A stretch of 36,026 nt of DNA, from positions 1-36,026 of the forward strand of contig NZ_JAOALK010000060.1 in the NCBI RefSeq assembly GCF_025154055.1, read 5' to 3'. A program made the translations under genes and the position numbers. The first letter of the stretch is position 1. Each line of letters starts with the position of its first letter. This DNA is from Aquibacillus koreensis (lineage in GTDB: Bacteria > Bacillota > Bacilli > Bacillales > Amphibacillaceae). The notes below the pieces were generated by a model. That model searched no databases. It was not told the origin of the DNA and saw nothing but the letters and a program-made list of their open reading frames with translations. Of this stretch, positions 24,088 through 33,020 are shown in pieces.

Positions 24088-24411
24088 ATGGTAAATAGTG
24101 ATGAAAAGCTATATGCATTATTGATTTATCTGTTGAGTTTCCCATTCCCGATCCTAGGGCCATTAATCATTTGGCTTTTGAAACGAGAAGAATCGGAATA
24201 TGTCGATTTCCATGGTAAGGAATACTGTAATTTTTTCATTTCATATGTTATTTATTTTACGATAAGCGGTGTATTAACCGTTCTGTTAATTGGATTTGTG
24301 CTACTTCCAATAGTTGGATTAATGCTAACAATCTTCACCATTATTGCTGCCGTGAAATCATATAGCGGAGAACGCTATCGAATACCACTAATTTTCCACT
24401 TTATTAAGTAG
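24088..24411 (+). CDS. DUF4870 (Tic20-like) membrane protein
   Basis: The 107-residue protein has three or four helices. It shows the DUF4870 pattern: LIYLLSFPFPILGPLIIWLLKREES, then VDFHGKEYCNFFISYVIY, ending in VKSYSGERYRIPLIFHFIK. The function of this widespread family is unknown. AAGGAG lies nine bases before the ATG. It is monocistronic with a terminator. Confidence 0.85.
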   Translation: MVNSDEKLYALLIYLLSFPFPILGPLIIWLLKREESEYVDFHGKEYCNFFISYVIYFTISGVLTVLLIGFVLLPIVGLMLTIFTIIAAVKSYSGERYRIPLIFHFIK

Positions 24412-24417
24412 AGATTA

Positions 24418-24452
24418 AGACAGAAATCATTTGCTGGTTTCTGTCTTTTTTT
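24418..24452 (+). terminator. Terminator of the DUF4870 gene
   Basis: AGACAGAAA (24418-24426) pairs with TTTCTGTCT (24438-24446), followed by a run of T. Confidence 0.85.
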
Positions 24453-24636
24453 CGTTTTCCTCTATTAATCTACCATTCTCTATTGCGAACATTGTAAAAA
24501 AATAGTATGATAAATAGTATAGTGCAAAAGATGCTGTCAAGAAGCACTATCTTTTTTTGGGTTAATCGTTCTTTAAAGAGAACAAAAAGGCGATAAATCG
24601 CAATAGGTGCGTTAATTTTAGAGAGGAAGTGTAAAA

Positions 24637-25920
24637 ATGAAATCAGAAATAATAGTCGATCGTGTGGAAATTAACGGCATGGAGTTGTCCGTTCACTATC
24701 ATTGTCACGGAGACATTACAAGTGTGCTAAATGGAGATGTTTTTACGGCATCCTATAATCATAAACTAGACCGAATACCCGACAGCATGTTAATCATTCC
24801 GTTTTTAGCAAATGTATGTCCAATTGCTTGGGTATTTGATGCGACGATCTATTGTAAGGAGATTGATTTCAGATTTTTCACTTGCCTCGAGAAAGTAAGG
24901 GAATCGTTTCAACTAATGTATCCTGAGATTCCTTGGGTTGGAGAAGTGAATCCAGAATTCATTGTTAATAATGAAAAAAATTATCAAGTTAACGCAAGGT
25001 CTGGCTTATTTTTTACCGGTGGTGTTGCTTCGGTTTCCTCTTATGTGCAACGAAGACATGAAAGACCTTTATTGATTACTGTCCGTGGTGCTGATCAGGA
25101 TTTATCGGAGGAAGACGTATGGCAACCTCATCTAAATAGAATTGAAAAGTTTGGTAGCGATCATGGTACAGAAGTAAGTGTGATTACATCCAATTTTAGA
25201 GCTATTATGGATGAAGAAACGTTGACCAGTACATATGATGAGCGGCTTGGTGGAACTTGGTGGGAAAAGGTACAGATCGGTTTAGGAATGATAGGCTTAG
25301 CTGCACCAATTAGTTATTACCACAAACTTTCGACAGTTTACTTTTCTGCTAACCAAAATCCTTCATACTTGCAGGCAGCCGGATCACACCCGCAAATTGA
25401 TAGCCGAATTCATTGGGGTTCCCATGAATTTAGAGTTATTCACCAAGGATATGCATTAACAAGGCATGAGAAACTAACGATATTAAGTTATCATATAAAT
25501 AAGTACGATTCTACCTTGCAGTTACATGTATGCACGAAATCGGAGGATCACCATAACTGCTCTACGTGTGACCAATGTTATTGGACAATCCTATCGCTAC
25601 TAGTCGAAGGAATCGATCCCTCGGAACATGGATTCGAAAAAATTGACGCAGCGAAGTTAACGGATATTCGTATGGATCTGGAACAACGGGAATTCTTTTC
25701 GCCACTCCATGTACATCAGTATAATGATATTCGAAAGAATGCGACACGTAAGTTAGACAATTTACCGGAGTACACAGTCAAATTTTTCACATGGTTTGAG
25801 AACTTTAACTTGAATCAGGTAGATCGCAAAACCAAGTATAAGGAAATGTGGTTCGTGTATAAGAAAAAACTTAAAAATAAAATCCAGAAATCAGAAAAGA
25901 AGGCAGACGATTGGAAGTGA
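24637..25920 (+). CDS. PP-loop-like protein with degenerate loop and Cys cluster, unknown function
   Basis: I do not recognise a named family for this 427-residue protein. Its middle has FFTGGVAS (residues 125-132), which looks like the PP-loop SGGxDS with the Asp replaced by Ala. It continues LLITVRGADQDLSEED, as in ATP-pyrophosphatase-like proteins near surface-polysaccharide genes. CSTCDQC (Cys308, 311, 314, with Cys299 and several His nearby) matches the position of the metal-binding Cys cluster of such proteins. Adenylation chemistry may therefore be lost. No transmembrane segment is seen. The start has GAGGAAG seven bases upstream. It stands alone; GATGCT...AGCACTATC plus T-run at about 24529-24558 may be a leader hairpin. 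Confidence 0.7.
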   Translation: MKSEIIVDRVEINGMELSVHYHCHGDITSVLNGDVFTASYNHKLDRIPDSMLIIPFLANVCPIAWVFDATIYCKEIDFRFFTCLEKVRESFQLMYPEIPWVGEVNPEFIVNNEKNYQVNARSGLFFTGGVASVSSYVQRRHERPLLITVRGADQDLSEEDVWQPHLNRIEKFGSDHGTEVSVITSNFRAIMDEETLTSTYDERLGGTWWEKVQIGLGMIGLAAPISYYHKLSTVYFSANQNPSYLQAAGSHPQIDSRIHWGSHEFRVIHQGYALTRHEKLTILSYHINKYDSTLQLHVCTKSEDHHNCSTCDQCYWTILSLLVEGIDPSEHGFEKIDAAKLTDIRMDLEQREFFSPLHVHQYNDIRKNATRKLDNLPEYTVKFFTWFENFNLNQVDRKTKYKEMWFVYKKKLKNKIQKSEKKADDWK

Positions 25921-25950
25921 TTTTTTTGATGATGTGTTTTGTTGATTTGG

Positions 25951-25980
25951 GCGCAAAAATCAGGGATAAGGGCGCATAAA
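25951..25980. repeat. Short GCGCATAAAT-type repeats, locus 1
   Basis: GGGCGCAAAAATCAGGGATAA is followed 21 bases later by GGGCGCATAAATTAAG. The same unit occurs at 32403-32480. Confidence 0.6.
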
Positions 25981-26012
25981 TTAAGAACAAACTATCAAAC
26001 AGTTAAGCAAGC

Positions 26013-26050
26013 CCAAAATAAAGGGTGTACCTATGAATGGGTACACCCTT
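26013..26050. terminator. Bidirectional terminator between PP-loop-like gene and phosphoesterase
   Basis: AAGGGTGTACC (26021-26031) and GGTACACCCTT (26040-26050) form perfect 11-bp arms. The minus strand has the better T-run. Confidence 0.8.
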
Positions 26051-26056
26051 ATCTCA

Positions 26057-26776
26057 TCATAAACTAGCATTTCGTACGATATTTTCCATTAATGTCGTAT
26101 TGGGATAGTTTACCTCATGGTACTTGTTAATTGTTTTTTCATAGTCATAAGATACCTTATGGATCGTCGGTCGGATGCTGCCGCCGTCTAGATCAACGGT
26201 TGCATAGGAAGCTTTTGTAACTCCGTCAAAAGGTAGGCCAACACTTCCAAGGTTCATTATCGTTTTGCCGTTAATGAATCGAGTATAGGCTTTATGTATA
26301 TGGCCGTACAGGTAGACGTCCGCTTGGTGCGCTGTCATAAGTTGTGCCTCGATCTCTGTATCTTCCGTATGCGGTAGTACGACATCAAATAAACTGGTAG
26401 GCGTTGCATGAAAAGCATGAAAGGCAACACCTTGTTCTTCAAATTTGAGCTCTGTTGGTAAGTTTGATAAATACTCAATATCTGCTTGATTTAATTGTGC
26501 GACTGTCCAATCTCTTTCTTTGTTCATCATTTCTAAGGCTTGATCAGGTACTTCTCCTTGATTAACACCACGAACAACCCACTCATCTGCATTTCCTTTT
26601 ATGACTGTTGCATCGAGTTGTTGGATTAATTGTAATACGCGATTAGGTTCAGGACCACGATATGCAAGGTCACCTAAGACGAAGATTTTATCTACTTGGT
26701 TTTCAGTTATATCTTCTAAAACAGCATCTAATGCATGCGCATTTCCATGAATATCAGAAAGGAAAGCAAGTTTCAT
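26057..26776 (-). CDS. YfcE/MJ0936-type metallophosphoesterase
   Basis: I start at ATG 26776, preceded by AGGGGTGA; a GTG three codons upstream is part of that site. The 239-residue protein carries every metal-binding motif of calcineurin-like phosphoesterases: DIHGN near the start, GDLAYRGPEP, GNADE, FHATP and GHIHK. It is a cytosolic enzyme without signal peptide. The substrate is unknown; phosphodiesters are typical. MNLGSVGLPFDG is characteristic of the MJ0936/YfcE subgroup. It is monocistronic. Confidence 0.88.
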   Translation of the reverse strand: MKLAFLSDIHGNAHALDAVLEDITENQVDKIFVLGDLAYRGPEPNRVLQLIQQLDATVIKGNADEWVVRGVNQGEVPDQALEMMNKERDWTVAQLNQADIEYLSNLPTELKFEEQGVAFHAFHATPTSLFDVVLPHTEDTEIEAQLMTAHQADVYLYGHIHKAYTRFINGKTIMNLGSVGLPFDGVTKASYATVDLDGGSIRPTIHKVSYDYEKTINKYHEVNYPNTTLMENIVRNASL

Positions 26777-26870
26777 TTCGATCACCCCTAAGCCTAATTT
26801 TCTCTATCATACCATGACCCAGAAGTGGGACAAAGGGAGAGGGGTAATCCGGAGCATTATTCATAAGTAC

Positions 26871-26900
26871 AAAAAAAGGACGGAGAATTTATCTCCGCCC
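26871..26900 (-). terminator. Terminator of the MFS gene
   Basis: On the minus strand GGGCGGAGA and TCTCCGTCC (26878-26900) form a stem followed by seven T. Confidence 0.85.
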
Positions 26901-26917
26901 GAGCGTCCCGAACAAGT

Positions 26918-28120
26918 CTATTCTTCCACTGTGCCTCTATTCCGCTTATTTAGAATGAGCAAAGTGCAATAAAGGATGATGGAAATGACGATTGAAATTG
27001 CTGAAGTTAGATAGATGTAATTATAGCCGAACAAGAAGGCTATTTGTCCAAAGGCTACCGCGCCAATTCCAACTCCTAGGTCAAAGGATGAGAAGAATGT
27101 GGCATTGGCCATCCCTTTTCGGTGGGAGGGTGCTTTGTTGACTGCCCAAGCTTGTAAGGCTGGTTGAATGCTTCCGAATCCAAGTCCATAAAGTCCAGCA
27201 GCAATAAATAAGACCATTGCATTTGGTAGCCAGAACAATAAGAACATAGCAGTTAGGATCATAATAGTACCAGGTAGGAAAACAACGATATGTCCTTTTA
27301 AGTCATATAACTTACCTGCAAAGGACCTGGAGACCATCAAGAATATGGCAAAGATTAGAAAATACGTTTCAATCCCCTCAATGCCTTCTTGTGCAGTATA
27401 TAGCGGTAGAAATGAAGCAATTCCACCAAAGGTTACCGTAATAAAAAACAGTAACATCGAAGGTTGAAGTGCACTTTTTTCAAAAATATCAAATTTCACC
27501 GTGGCTGTTTTATGTGCTGCCTGTTCTACTTTTTTGTATTTAATTTGTGAGGATAAGATAACAGCTACGAGTCCGAGAGCAGCACAGATTAAAAACAGTT
27601 GGCTAAAAGTAATGTAGCCAACAAGTGTTAAACCTAAAGAAGGACCAAATGCGAGCGCTATATTACCTGAAAGACCGAAGTATCCCATTCCTTCTCCACG
27701 GCGTTTAGCAGGAATTAAGTCTGTAGCGATCGTACCGGTTGCCGTAGTGGAAAGTCCCCAACCTATCCCTTGCACCATACGCATGAGAAATAAAAATACG
27801 ATAGACGCAATAAATCCGTAGGAGCCCACAGATAAAACAAAAATAGCAAGGCCGGTCATATATACGAATTGTCTTCCTTTTGATTCCAAAGCATGCCCTG
27901 CATATGGACGGAAAATCAATGCGGAAAAAGTAAAAATACCAGTGATGACACCAATTAATTGATCACTACCACCAAGGTGTTGAACGAACAATGGAAGTGT
28001 AGGTAAAGTCATCTGAAAACCTAGGAAAATAAAAAAGTTTGCCACACAAATGAGGGCAAAGTCTTTTGTCCAAATCTTTTCCTTTTTCATATAGCTAGTG
28101 TCTAATGATTGATCAGTCAT
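26918..28120 (-). CDS. MFS transporter, drug-efflux type
   Basis: The 400-residue protein has the twelve helices of the major facilitator superfamily. RPYAGHALESKGRQ is the conserved loop 2-3 motif, RMVQGIGWG lies in helix 4, and GPSLG in helix 5 resembles the exporter motif C. Substrate is not readable; drugs or sugars are both possible. AAAGGAGAAC precedes the ATG. It is monocistronic and separated from the cupin gene by a terminator. Confidence 0.9.
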   Translation of the reverse strand: MTDQSLDTSYMKKEKIWTKDFALICVANFFIFLGFQMTLPTLPLFVQHLGGSDQLIGVITGIFTFSALIFRPYAGHALESKGRQFVYMTGLAIFVLSVGSYGFIASIVFLFLMRMVQGIGWGLSTTATGTIATDLIPAKRRGEGMGYFGLSGNIALAFGPSLGLTLVGYITFSQLFLICAALGLVAVILSSQIKYKKVEQAAHKTATVKFDIFEKSALQPSMLLFFITVTFGGIASFLPLYTAQEGIEGIETYFLIFAIFLMVSRSFAGKLYDLKGHIVVFLPGTIMILTAMFLLFWLPNAMVLFIAAGLYGLGFGSIQPALQAWAVNKAPSHRKGMANATFFSSFDLGVGIGAVAFGQIAFLFGYNYIYLTSAISIVISIILYCTLLILNKRNRGTVEE

Positions 28121-28163
28121 GAAGTTCTCCTTTCTTTCGACTATCGAAATATATTATACAGAA

Positions 28164-28205
28164 TAAAAAGGCGTCTGTCACTATATGAGAATAGAACAGA
28201 CACCT
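28164..28205 (-). terminator. Terminator of the cupin gene
   Basis: AGGCGTCTGT (28169-28178) pairs with ACAGACACCT (28196-28205) with one mismatch; TTTTTATT follows on the minus strand. Confidence 0.75.
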
Positions 28206-28236
28206 AATAAGTAATTACATAGAGTGTTAGCATTTA

Positions 28237-28578
28237 TTAAATATCTTGCGCATACCTGTCATCAGGGATCTTATTTAACATGACATACAAGCTAACGTTT
28301 GATGATCCGCTGTTAACAAATGATAGGAGTTCATCACCAGCAACTAGTATGACATCATTAGGAGAGCCCTGCACTTCTTTTTCATCGATCGTAAATACAC
28401 CTTTTCCTTGTAAAACTTGAATATATACATGGGAGCCTGGATGTGTATGTGCTGGTAACGCTTGTCCAGGCATAAAGTTTAAGCTAAAAGAAGTACTTTG
28501 CCCTTCTTTGAAAACGATTCTTTTCGTAAATCTTTCTTCATTAAATTCTATAAAATCTAATAGGTGTTGTTTTTTCAT
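28237..28578 (-). CDS. Small cupin-domain protein
   Basis: The 113-residue protein is a single cupin barrel. The metal-binding motif 1 is PAHTHPGSHVYIQVLQGKG (His ligands and a Gln where Glu is common); motif 2 (PNDVILVAGDELLSFVNSGSSN) lacks its usual histidine. It could bind a metal weakly or act as a small-molecule sensor. A strong palindrome overlies its probable start of transcription. The function is unknown. Confidence 0.83.
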   Translation of the reverse strand: MKKQHLLDFIEFNEERFTKRIVFKEGQSTSFSLNFMPGQALPAHTHPGSHVYIQVLQGKGVFTIDEKEVQGSPNDVILVAGDELLSFVNSGSSNVSLYVMLNKIPDDRYAQDI

Positions 28579-28606
28579 GTGACACCCTTCCCTTCACGAA
28601 TGGAAT

Positions 28607-28644
28607 GAGTTACTTAAGTGAAAGTAACTCTTAGATCTATTATA
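28607..28644 (-). promoter_or_regulatory. Promoter and 24-bp palindromic operator of the cupin gene
   Basis: GAGTTACTT (28607-28615) and AAGTAACTC (28622-28630) are perfect 9-bp arms around six bases. They lie 8 bases downstream of TATAAT on the minus strand (28639-28644), so a repressor bound there would block initiation. No T-run follows, which argues against a terminator. Confidence 0.6.
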
Positions 28645-28739
28645 ATCCTTCGACTAGGGCGATGAAGTGAGGGAAATCACGGCAAAGGAGAGTTTGGTTA
28701 ACGGATAAGATAGAGGGAGGGGACAACCTACCTAATAAC

Positions 28740-29012
28740 CTACTTATCTTGCAATTCTTTCTTGATGTACTCAATCCCCTCGGGACTTAATACGATTTTT
28801 CCATCACAAAAAGTTTGGTTTTCAGGTTTTACTTCACCGGTAATCTGACATGCAAGATTCGATCTGAATTTACGTAGTATAATCTTATCTTCTTCCGTAA
28901 AAATTTCTAATGGATCTTTTTCATGAATATTCAGCACGGTTCTTAATTCCTTTGGTATTACCACTCTTCCTAATGGATCGACATTCCTTACCATACCTGT
29001 ACTTTTCATCAT
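28740..29012 (-). CDS. AbrB-family transition-state regulator
   Basis: I start at ATG 29012, five bases after GGAGG; a TTG four codons upstream overlaps that site. The 90-residue protein has the AbrB swapped-hairpin DNA-binding domain at the N-terminus (STGMVRNVDPLGRVVIPKEL) and the C-terminal part found in AbrB and Abh (ACQITGEVKPENQ). It is slightly shorter than B. subtilis AbrB and could be an AbrB or Abh paralog. TATAAT on the minus strand near 29050 is its likely -10. It is monocistronic. Confidence 0.9.
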   Translation of the reverse strand: MMKSTGMVRNVDPLGRVVIPKELRTVLNIHEKDPLEIFTEEDKIILRKFRSNLACQITGEVKPENQTFCDGKIVLSPEGIEYIKKELQDK

Positions 29013-29169
29013 TAAAACCTCCAATTCAACTGTTTAATTTTGGTATAATTATAACATATATTGGTTCTATTTCCTTTTATTAACTTGCTTAAACATGTAA
29101 ATATAGGTATTTTGAAAAAATGAGGGATAGAGTTGTTGTTAAAGTGATAAGGGTTAAGCAATTAAGCGG

Positions 29170-29208
29170 AAAAAAAGCAAGCAAGAGCCCGAAAAACGAA
29201 CTCTTGCC
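29170..29208 (-). terminator. Terminator of the prs-type gene
   Basis: GCAAGAG and CTCTTGC (29181-29207) form a stem with an inner CCCG/CGAA part, followed on the minus strand by TTTTTTT. Confidence 0.75.
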
Positions 29209-29218
29209 GTCATGTAGA

Positions 29219-30172
29219 TTAATCAAATAATACGCTAACAGATTTTTGCTCATATACACGGACAATTGCGTCTGCAATGAGTGGAGCGATTGTAAGCTGG
29301 GTAATTTTATCAATTTGTTTTTCTTCTGGAAGCGCAATACTGTTTGTTGTTACTAATTCTTTTAGTTGTGATTTCTCTATTTTTTCAATGGCTTGTCCAG
29401 AAAGAACAGGGTGTGTACAACATGCATAAACTTCCCTTGCACCATGCTCTATTAAGGCATTTGTACCATTCGTGATTCTATTGCCAGTGTCAACAATATC
29501 ATCAATGATAATTGCAATTTTATTTTCGACATCCCCAACGATATTCACTTCGCCAGCATCGCCTTCTCTTGGTCCACGTTTGTCGATGATAGCGATAGGG
29601 GCTTTCAGACGGTCAGCCAATTGTCTTGCTCGAATAACACTACCATGATCCGGTGATACCACCACTACATCTTGTAAGTTTTTCTCCATAAAATGTCTTG
29701 ATAGTATTGGAATACCTAAGAGTTGATCTACTGGGATATTGAAAAAACCTTGTGTTTGAGGTGCATGTAGATCAACCGTAATAACACGATCTGCACCTGC
29801 TTTTTGGATTAGGTCAGCAACCAATTTTGCGGTAATTGGTTCACGTGGTTGTGCTTTTCGGTCTTGGCGTGCATAACCATAATAAGGAATAACAACGTTT
29901 ATGGTGTTCACTGATGCCCTTTTAAGGGAATCGATCATGATTAATAATTCCATAATGTTTTGGTTAATTGGATGACTCGTAGATTGGATAACAAATACAT
30001 CACAACCTCTGACGCTTTCTTCGATATTCATCTGTATTTCGCCATCACTAAAGGTTCTGACAGAGCTTTCTCCAACATCGATTCCGATATGTATCGCTAT
30101 TTCCTTTGCTAGTTCAGGGTTTGAACTTAACGACAATACTTTTAATTTTGAGCCTTGATAAACACTTGACAC
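29219..30172 (-). CDS. Divergent ribose-phosphate pyrophosphokinase (PRPP synthetase) paralog
   Basis: The 317-residue length and most motifs match class I PRPP synthetase: [14 protein letters not shown]...REPI (ATP site), [12 protein letters not shown] and VSPDHG. Two catalytic segments differ. The flexible loop usually read as KRRPR(x)N is KRGPREG (198-204). The PRPP loop DDxxDT(x)GT is DDIVDTGNR (224-232), replacing the residues that hold the ribose 5-phosphate. Translation starts at GTG after AGGAGG. In Bacillus the housekeeping prs follows gcaD; here it is alone, so I take it as a paralog with reduced or changed activity. It is divergent from pgcA. Confidence 0.8.
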   Translation of the reverse strand: MSSVYQGSKLKVLSLSSNPELAKEIAIHIGIDVGESSVRTFSDGEIQMNIEESVRGCDVFVIQSTSHPINQNIMELLIMIDSLKRASVNTINVVIPYYGYARQDRKAQPREPITAKLVADLIQKAGADRVITVDLHAPQTQGFFNIPVDQLLGIPILSRHFMEKNLQDVVVVSPDHGSVIRARQLADRLKAPIAIIDKRGPREGDAGEVNIVGDVENKIAIIIDDIVDTGNRITNGTNALIEHGAREVYACCTHPVLSGQAIEKIEKSQLKELVTTNSIALPEEKQIDKITQLTIAPLIADAIVRVYEQKSVSVLFD

Positions 30173-30223
30173 AGGTAACCCTCCTAAAGAGCCAAACTAC
30201 TTTTCCACTTTGTTCGTCGACAA

Positions 30224-30262
30224 ATTATATCATATACTTTTTAGTTTAAAACAAAAAAGTAT
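30224..30262 (-). promoter_or_regulatory. Candidate promoter and palindrome of the prs-type gene
   Basis: TATAAT on the minus strand (30224-30229) is a consensus -10. ATACTTTTT (30234-30242) and AAAAAGTAT (30254-30262) form a perfect palindrome over the spacer and -35 region. Confidence 0.4.
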
Positions 30263-30395
30263 GGATTGCTAGCAAACTGTACTTACTTCTTTAGTATTGT
30301 GTTTCTTTCTATTAATATAATTTCGAACTCGACATAAAATATTACAGTATTACCAAATAACTTATAAAAGGACAACTTATTAATGGAGGTTTTTT

Positions 30396-30448
30396 CCTGT
30401 CGAAATATACCTTTTTCAAAAGACTGTACTGACAGGATATGGTATAAT
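30396..30448 (+). promoter_or_regulatory. Candidate pgcA promoter
   Basis: TGGTATAAT (30440-30448) is an extended -10 box. CCTGTC (30396-30401) and GACAGG (30431-30436) are inverted repeats just upstream. The leader to pgcA is about 100 bases with no recognised riboswitch. Confidence 0.4.
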
Positions 30449-30554
30449 CTAAAACGGGAATTATAACCTAGTATATTCAAAATATGCTATTTTTAATAGG
30501 TTGAAATTACACATAGGTAAATGAAAATAAAAAAACATATGCGGAGGTGCGCAA

Positions 30555-32297
30555 ATGAGTTGGCAAGAGCAATATGAGAAATGGAAGAATTATGATCAGT
30601 TAGAGGCTGAGTTAAAAGACCAGCTAACAACGATAGAAGATAATGAAAAAAAACTGGAAGATAGCTTTTATAAAGAGTTGGAGTTTGGTACTGGAGGCAT
30701 GCGTGGAGAGATTGGTCCTGGCTCCAACCGAATGAATATTTACACGATACGTAAGGCAACGGAAGGATTGGCTCGTTACATAGAAGAACAAGGCGAAGTA
30801 GCCAAATCAAGAGGGGTTGTCATTGCTTATGACTCTCGATTTAAATCGCCAGAATTTGCAATGGAGACAGCAAAAACGTTGGGTGCGCATGGAATCCAAG
30901 CGTACCTATTCGAATCACTTCGTCCAACACCGGAATTGTCGTTTGCTGTACGTTACTTACATGCTGTTAGCGGAATTGTAATCACAGCTAGTCATAATCC
31001 ACCAGAATACAACGGCTATAAAGTATATGGAGAAGATGGTGGTCAGTTACCACCAGCTGCAGCAGATGCATTAATTGAAAAAGTACAAGAAGTGGACAAC
31101 GAGTTATTAGTTGAAGTAGCAGATGAGGAAGCATTGTCAGAAACGGGTTTACTCCAAATAATCGGAGAAAAAATTGATCAGGCTTATTTGGAGCAATTAA
31201 AAACAATTGTAGTTAATCCAGATGTAATTGAGCAAGTGCGTAATGACTTTAAAATTGTATTCACACCACTACATGGTACTGGAAATATTCCTGTGCGAGA
31301 TGGCTTAAAGGCAATTGGATTTAAGCATGTAGACGTTGTGAAAGAACAAGAATTACCTGATCCTAATTTTTCTACTGTATCGTCTCCGAATCCAGAGGAG
31401 CATGCAGCTTTCGAATTAGCAATCGAATATGGCAAAAAACAAGATGCAGATATTTTACTCGGTACAGACCCAGACGCAGACCGCGTTGGTGTTGCGGTTA
31501 AAAATGATCAAGGTGAATACCAGGTGTTAACGGGTAATCAAGTGGGAGCATTAATGCTGCATTATCTCATTACCGAAAAGAAACGCAAGGGTGAACTAAA
31601 AGATCATGCTACCGTGTTAAAAACAATTGTTACTTCTGAAATTGGGCGAGATATCGCTACAGCACATGGCCTGGATACGATTGATACATTAACAGGATTT
31701 AAATTTATTGGTGAGAAAATTAAAGAATTTGAAGAGACTGGTGAGAAAAGCTTTTTATTTGGTTATGAAGAAAGCTATGGTTACCTGATCAGTGACTTTG
31801 TTCGCGACAAGGATGCAGTTCAATCTTGTTTAATGGCAGCAGAGGTTGCAGCTTATTATAAATCAAAAGGGATGAGCCTTTTTGAAGGGTTGCATGCGAT
31901 TTTTGAAGAATACGGCTTTTACTTTGAAGCACTTGAATCTTTAACGTTAAAAGGAAAAGATGGTGCAGAACAAATTGAATCAATGCTCGCAAATTTCCGA
32001 ACTAATCCACCAAAAGAAGTTGGTGGCATCCAAATTACAGAGCTTGAGGATTATAAAGCTAGTACGAGAAATATAATGGCTACAGGAGATGTGGAAACAA
32101 TCACATTGCCAAAATCAAATGTATTAAAGTATAAGTTAGCAGATGGATCATGGTTTTGTTTACGCCCATCAGGTACGGAGCCGAAAATTAAGTTTTACTT
32201 CGGCGTGAAAGGTAGTACGTTTGAGGAAAGCCAGACGCAGTTAAGCGCGCTAAAACAAGGTGTTATGAAACGCGTAAATGAATTGGTAAGTGAATAA
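30555..32297 (+). CDS. pgcA: Alpha-phosphoglucomutase / phosphomannomutase
   Basis: The 580-residue protein has the four domains of the alpha-D-phosphohexomutase family. The phosphorylated serine is Ser146 in [11 protein letters not shown], the metal loop is DPDADR (about 305), the sugar loop is GYEESYGY, and the phosphate-binding loop is RPSGTEPK near the C-terminus. It interconverts glucose 1- and 6-phosphate, supplying UDP-glucose for cell-wall polymers and glycolipids. Length equals B. subtilis PgcA. GGAGG lies eight bases before the ATG. Single gene with a strong terminator. Confidence 0.93.
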   Translation: MSWQEQYEKWKNYDQLEAELKDQLTTIEDNEKKLEDSFYKELEFGTGGMRGEIGPGSNRMNIYTIRKATEGLARYIEEQGEVAKSRGVVIAYDSRFKSPEFAMETAKTLGAHGIQAYLFESLRPTPELSFAVRYLHAVSGIVITASHNPPEYNGYKVYGEDGGQLPPAAADALIEKVQEVDNELLVEVADEEALSETGLLQIIGEKIDQAYLEQLKTIVVNPDVIEQVRNDFKIVFTPLHGTGNIPVRDGLKAIGFKHVDVVKEQELPDPNFSTVSSPNPEEHAAFELAIEYGKKQDADILLGTDPDADRVGVAVKNDQGEYQVLTGNQVGALMLHYLITEKKRKGELKDHATVLKTIVTSEIGRDIATAHGLDTIDTLTGFKFIGEKIKEFEETGEKSFLFGYEESYGYLISDFVRDKDAVQSCLMAAEVAAYYKSKGMSLFEGLHAIFEEYGFYFEALESLTLKGKDGAEQIESMLANFRTNPPKEVGGIQITELEDYKASTRNIMATGDVETITLPKSNVLKYKLADGSWFCLRPSGTEPKIKFYFGVKGSTFEESQTQLSALKQGVMKRVNELVSE

Positions 32298-32315
32298 GAT
32301 AATGAGATATTTAGG

Positions 32316-32345
32316 ACCCCGGTGTTCATTCACCGGGGTTTTTGC
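32316..32345 (+). terminator. Terminator of pgcA
   Basis: ACCCCGGTG (32316-32324) and CACCGGGGT (32331-32339) are perfect arms followed by TTTTT. Confidence 0.9.
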
Positions 32346-32402
32346 ATTTTTTGGATTGTTTGGAGCAAGTGGATCGATCTTAAAAAGTAAGGTGGGGAGC
32401 GG

Positions 32403-32480
32403 GCGCATAAACCAGTTGTTTAGGCAAATATAGCGCATATATGAGATTTCAGGCGCATAAATCAAGGGGGAAGGCGCATA
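32403..32480. repeat. Short GCGCATA repeats, locus 2, four copies
   Basis: GCGCATA occurs at 32403, 32433, 32453 and 32474, spaced 30, 20 and 21 bases, each with related flanks such as GGCGCATAAATCAAGGG. The unit is the same as at 25951-25980. It creates open minus-strand frames that I do not call as genes. Nothing else is seen between 32345 and 32630. Confidence 0.7.
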
Positions 32481-32630
32481 TATCATCAAAAAATTTCTTT
32501 GCAATAGAAGTTAATTTCTTTTCCATTTTCCATTCTATGTCTACGCGTTTTATCATATATAGGTTGTATAAGCCCTCTTCTAAGACTGAACGGGAAAATA
32601 TATAAAAACGAACAGGGAAGGAAGTAACCT

Positions 32631-32960
32631 ATGTATTGTGAGTCTTGTGGTAAACAGGTGGAAAAAAGTGAAACGACATGCGCAAGTTGTGGAGCTAAGG
32701 TAACAAAACTTGGTGAAGCAATAGCTAGAGAAAGACAAATGCAGCCACAAATACAACCTTCATCAAAAGCTTCTAGTAAAGGAATTGTTTTTGTTGTACT
32801 AGGATGGTTGTTTTTTATTATTTCCTTATTGATTCTTCCTGTGCTTTTTGGAGCAATCGTGTTCATGATGGGATTGGCTGTCTATCAACAACGCAATCAG
32901 ATGCATGGGGTAGTGCTCATGGCGCTTGCTGTGATGGTAATTATTCTAGGATTTTTATAA
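32631..32960 (+). CDS. Zinc-ribbon membrane protein
   Basis: The 109-residue protein starts with a zinc ribbon (CESCGK then CASCGA), has a polar Gln-rich linker, and ends with two hydrophobic stretches (about 50-73 and 90-108). The site GGAAGGAAG precedes the ATG by six bases. Function unknown. It converges with a protease gene whose partner also begins with a zinc ribbon, suggesting related roles. Confidence 0.78.
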   Translation: MYCESCGKQVEKSETTCASCGAKVTKLGEAIARERQMQPQIQPSSKASSKGIVFVVLGWLFFIISLLILPVLFGAIVFMMGLAVYQQRNQMHGVVLMALAVMVIILGFL

Positions 32961-32972
32961 TAGTCTAATATA

Positions 32973-33016
32973 AAAAAACCAACCTCTTCTATCTAAAGAA
33001 ATGGTTGGTTTTATAA
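32973..33016. terminator. Bidirectional terminator
   Basis: AAAACCAACC (32976-32985) and GGTTGGTTTT (33004-33013) are perfect 10-bp arms between two convergent genes. Confidence 0.8.
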
Positions 33017-33020
33017 TAGA

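Noticed and set aside
30382-30468. Short frame of about 27 codons upstream of pgcA
   Set aside because: It contains the probable pgcA promoter -10 box and has only a weak ribosome site.
32250-32866. Minus-strand frames over the GCGCATA repeats and antisense to the zinc-ribbon gene
   Set aside because: They arise from the repeats (IYAP periodicity) and from antisense of a well-supported gene; no ribosome sites.
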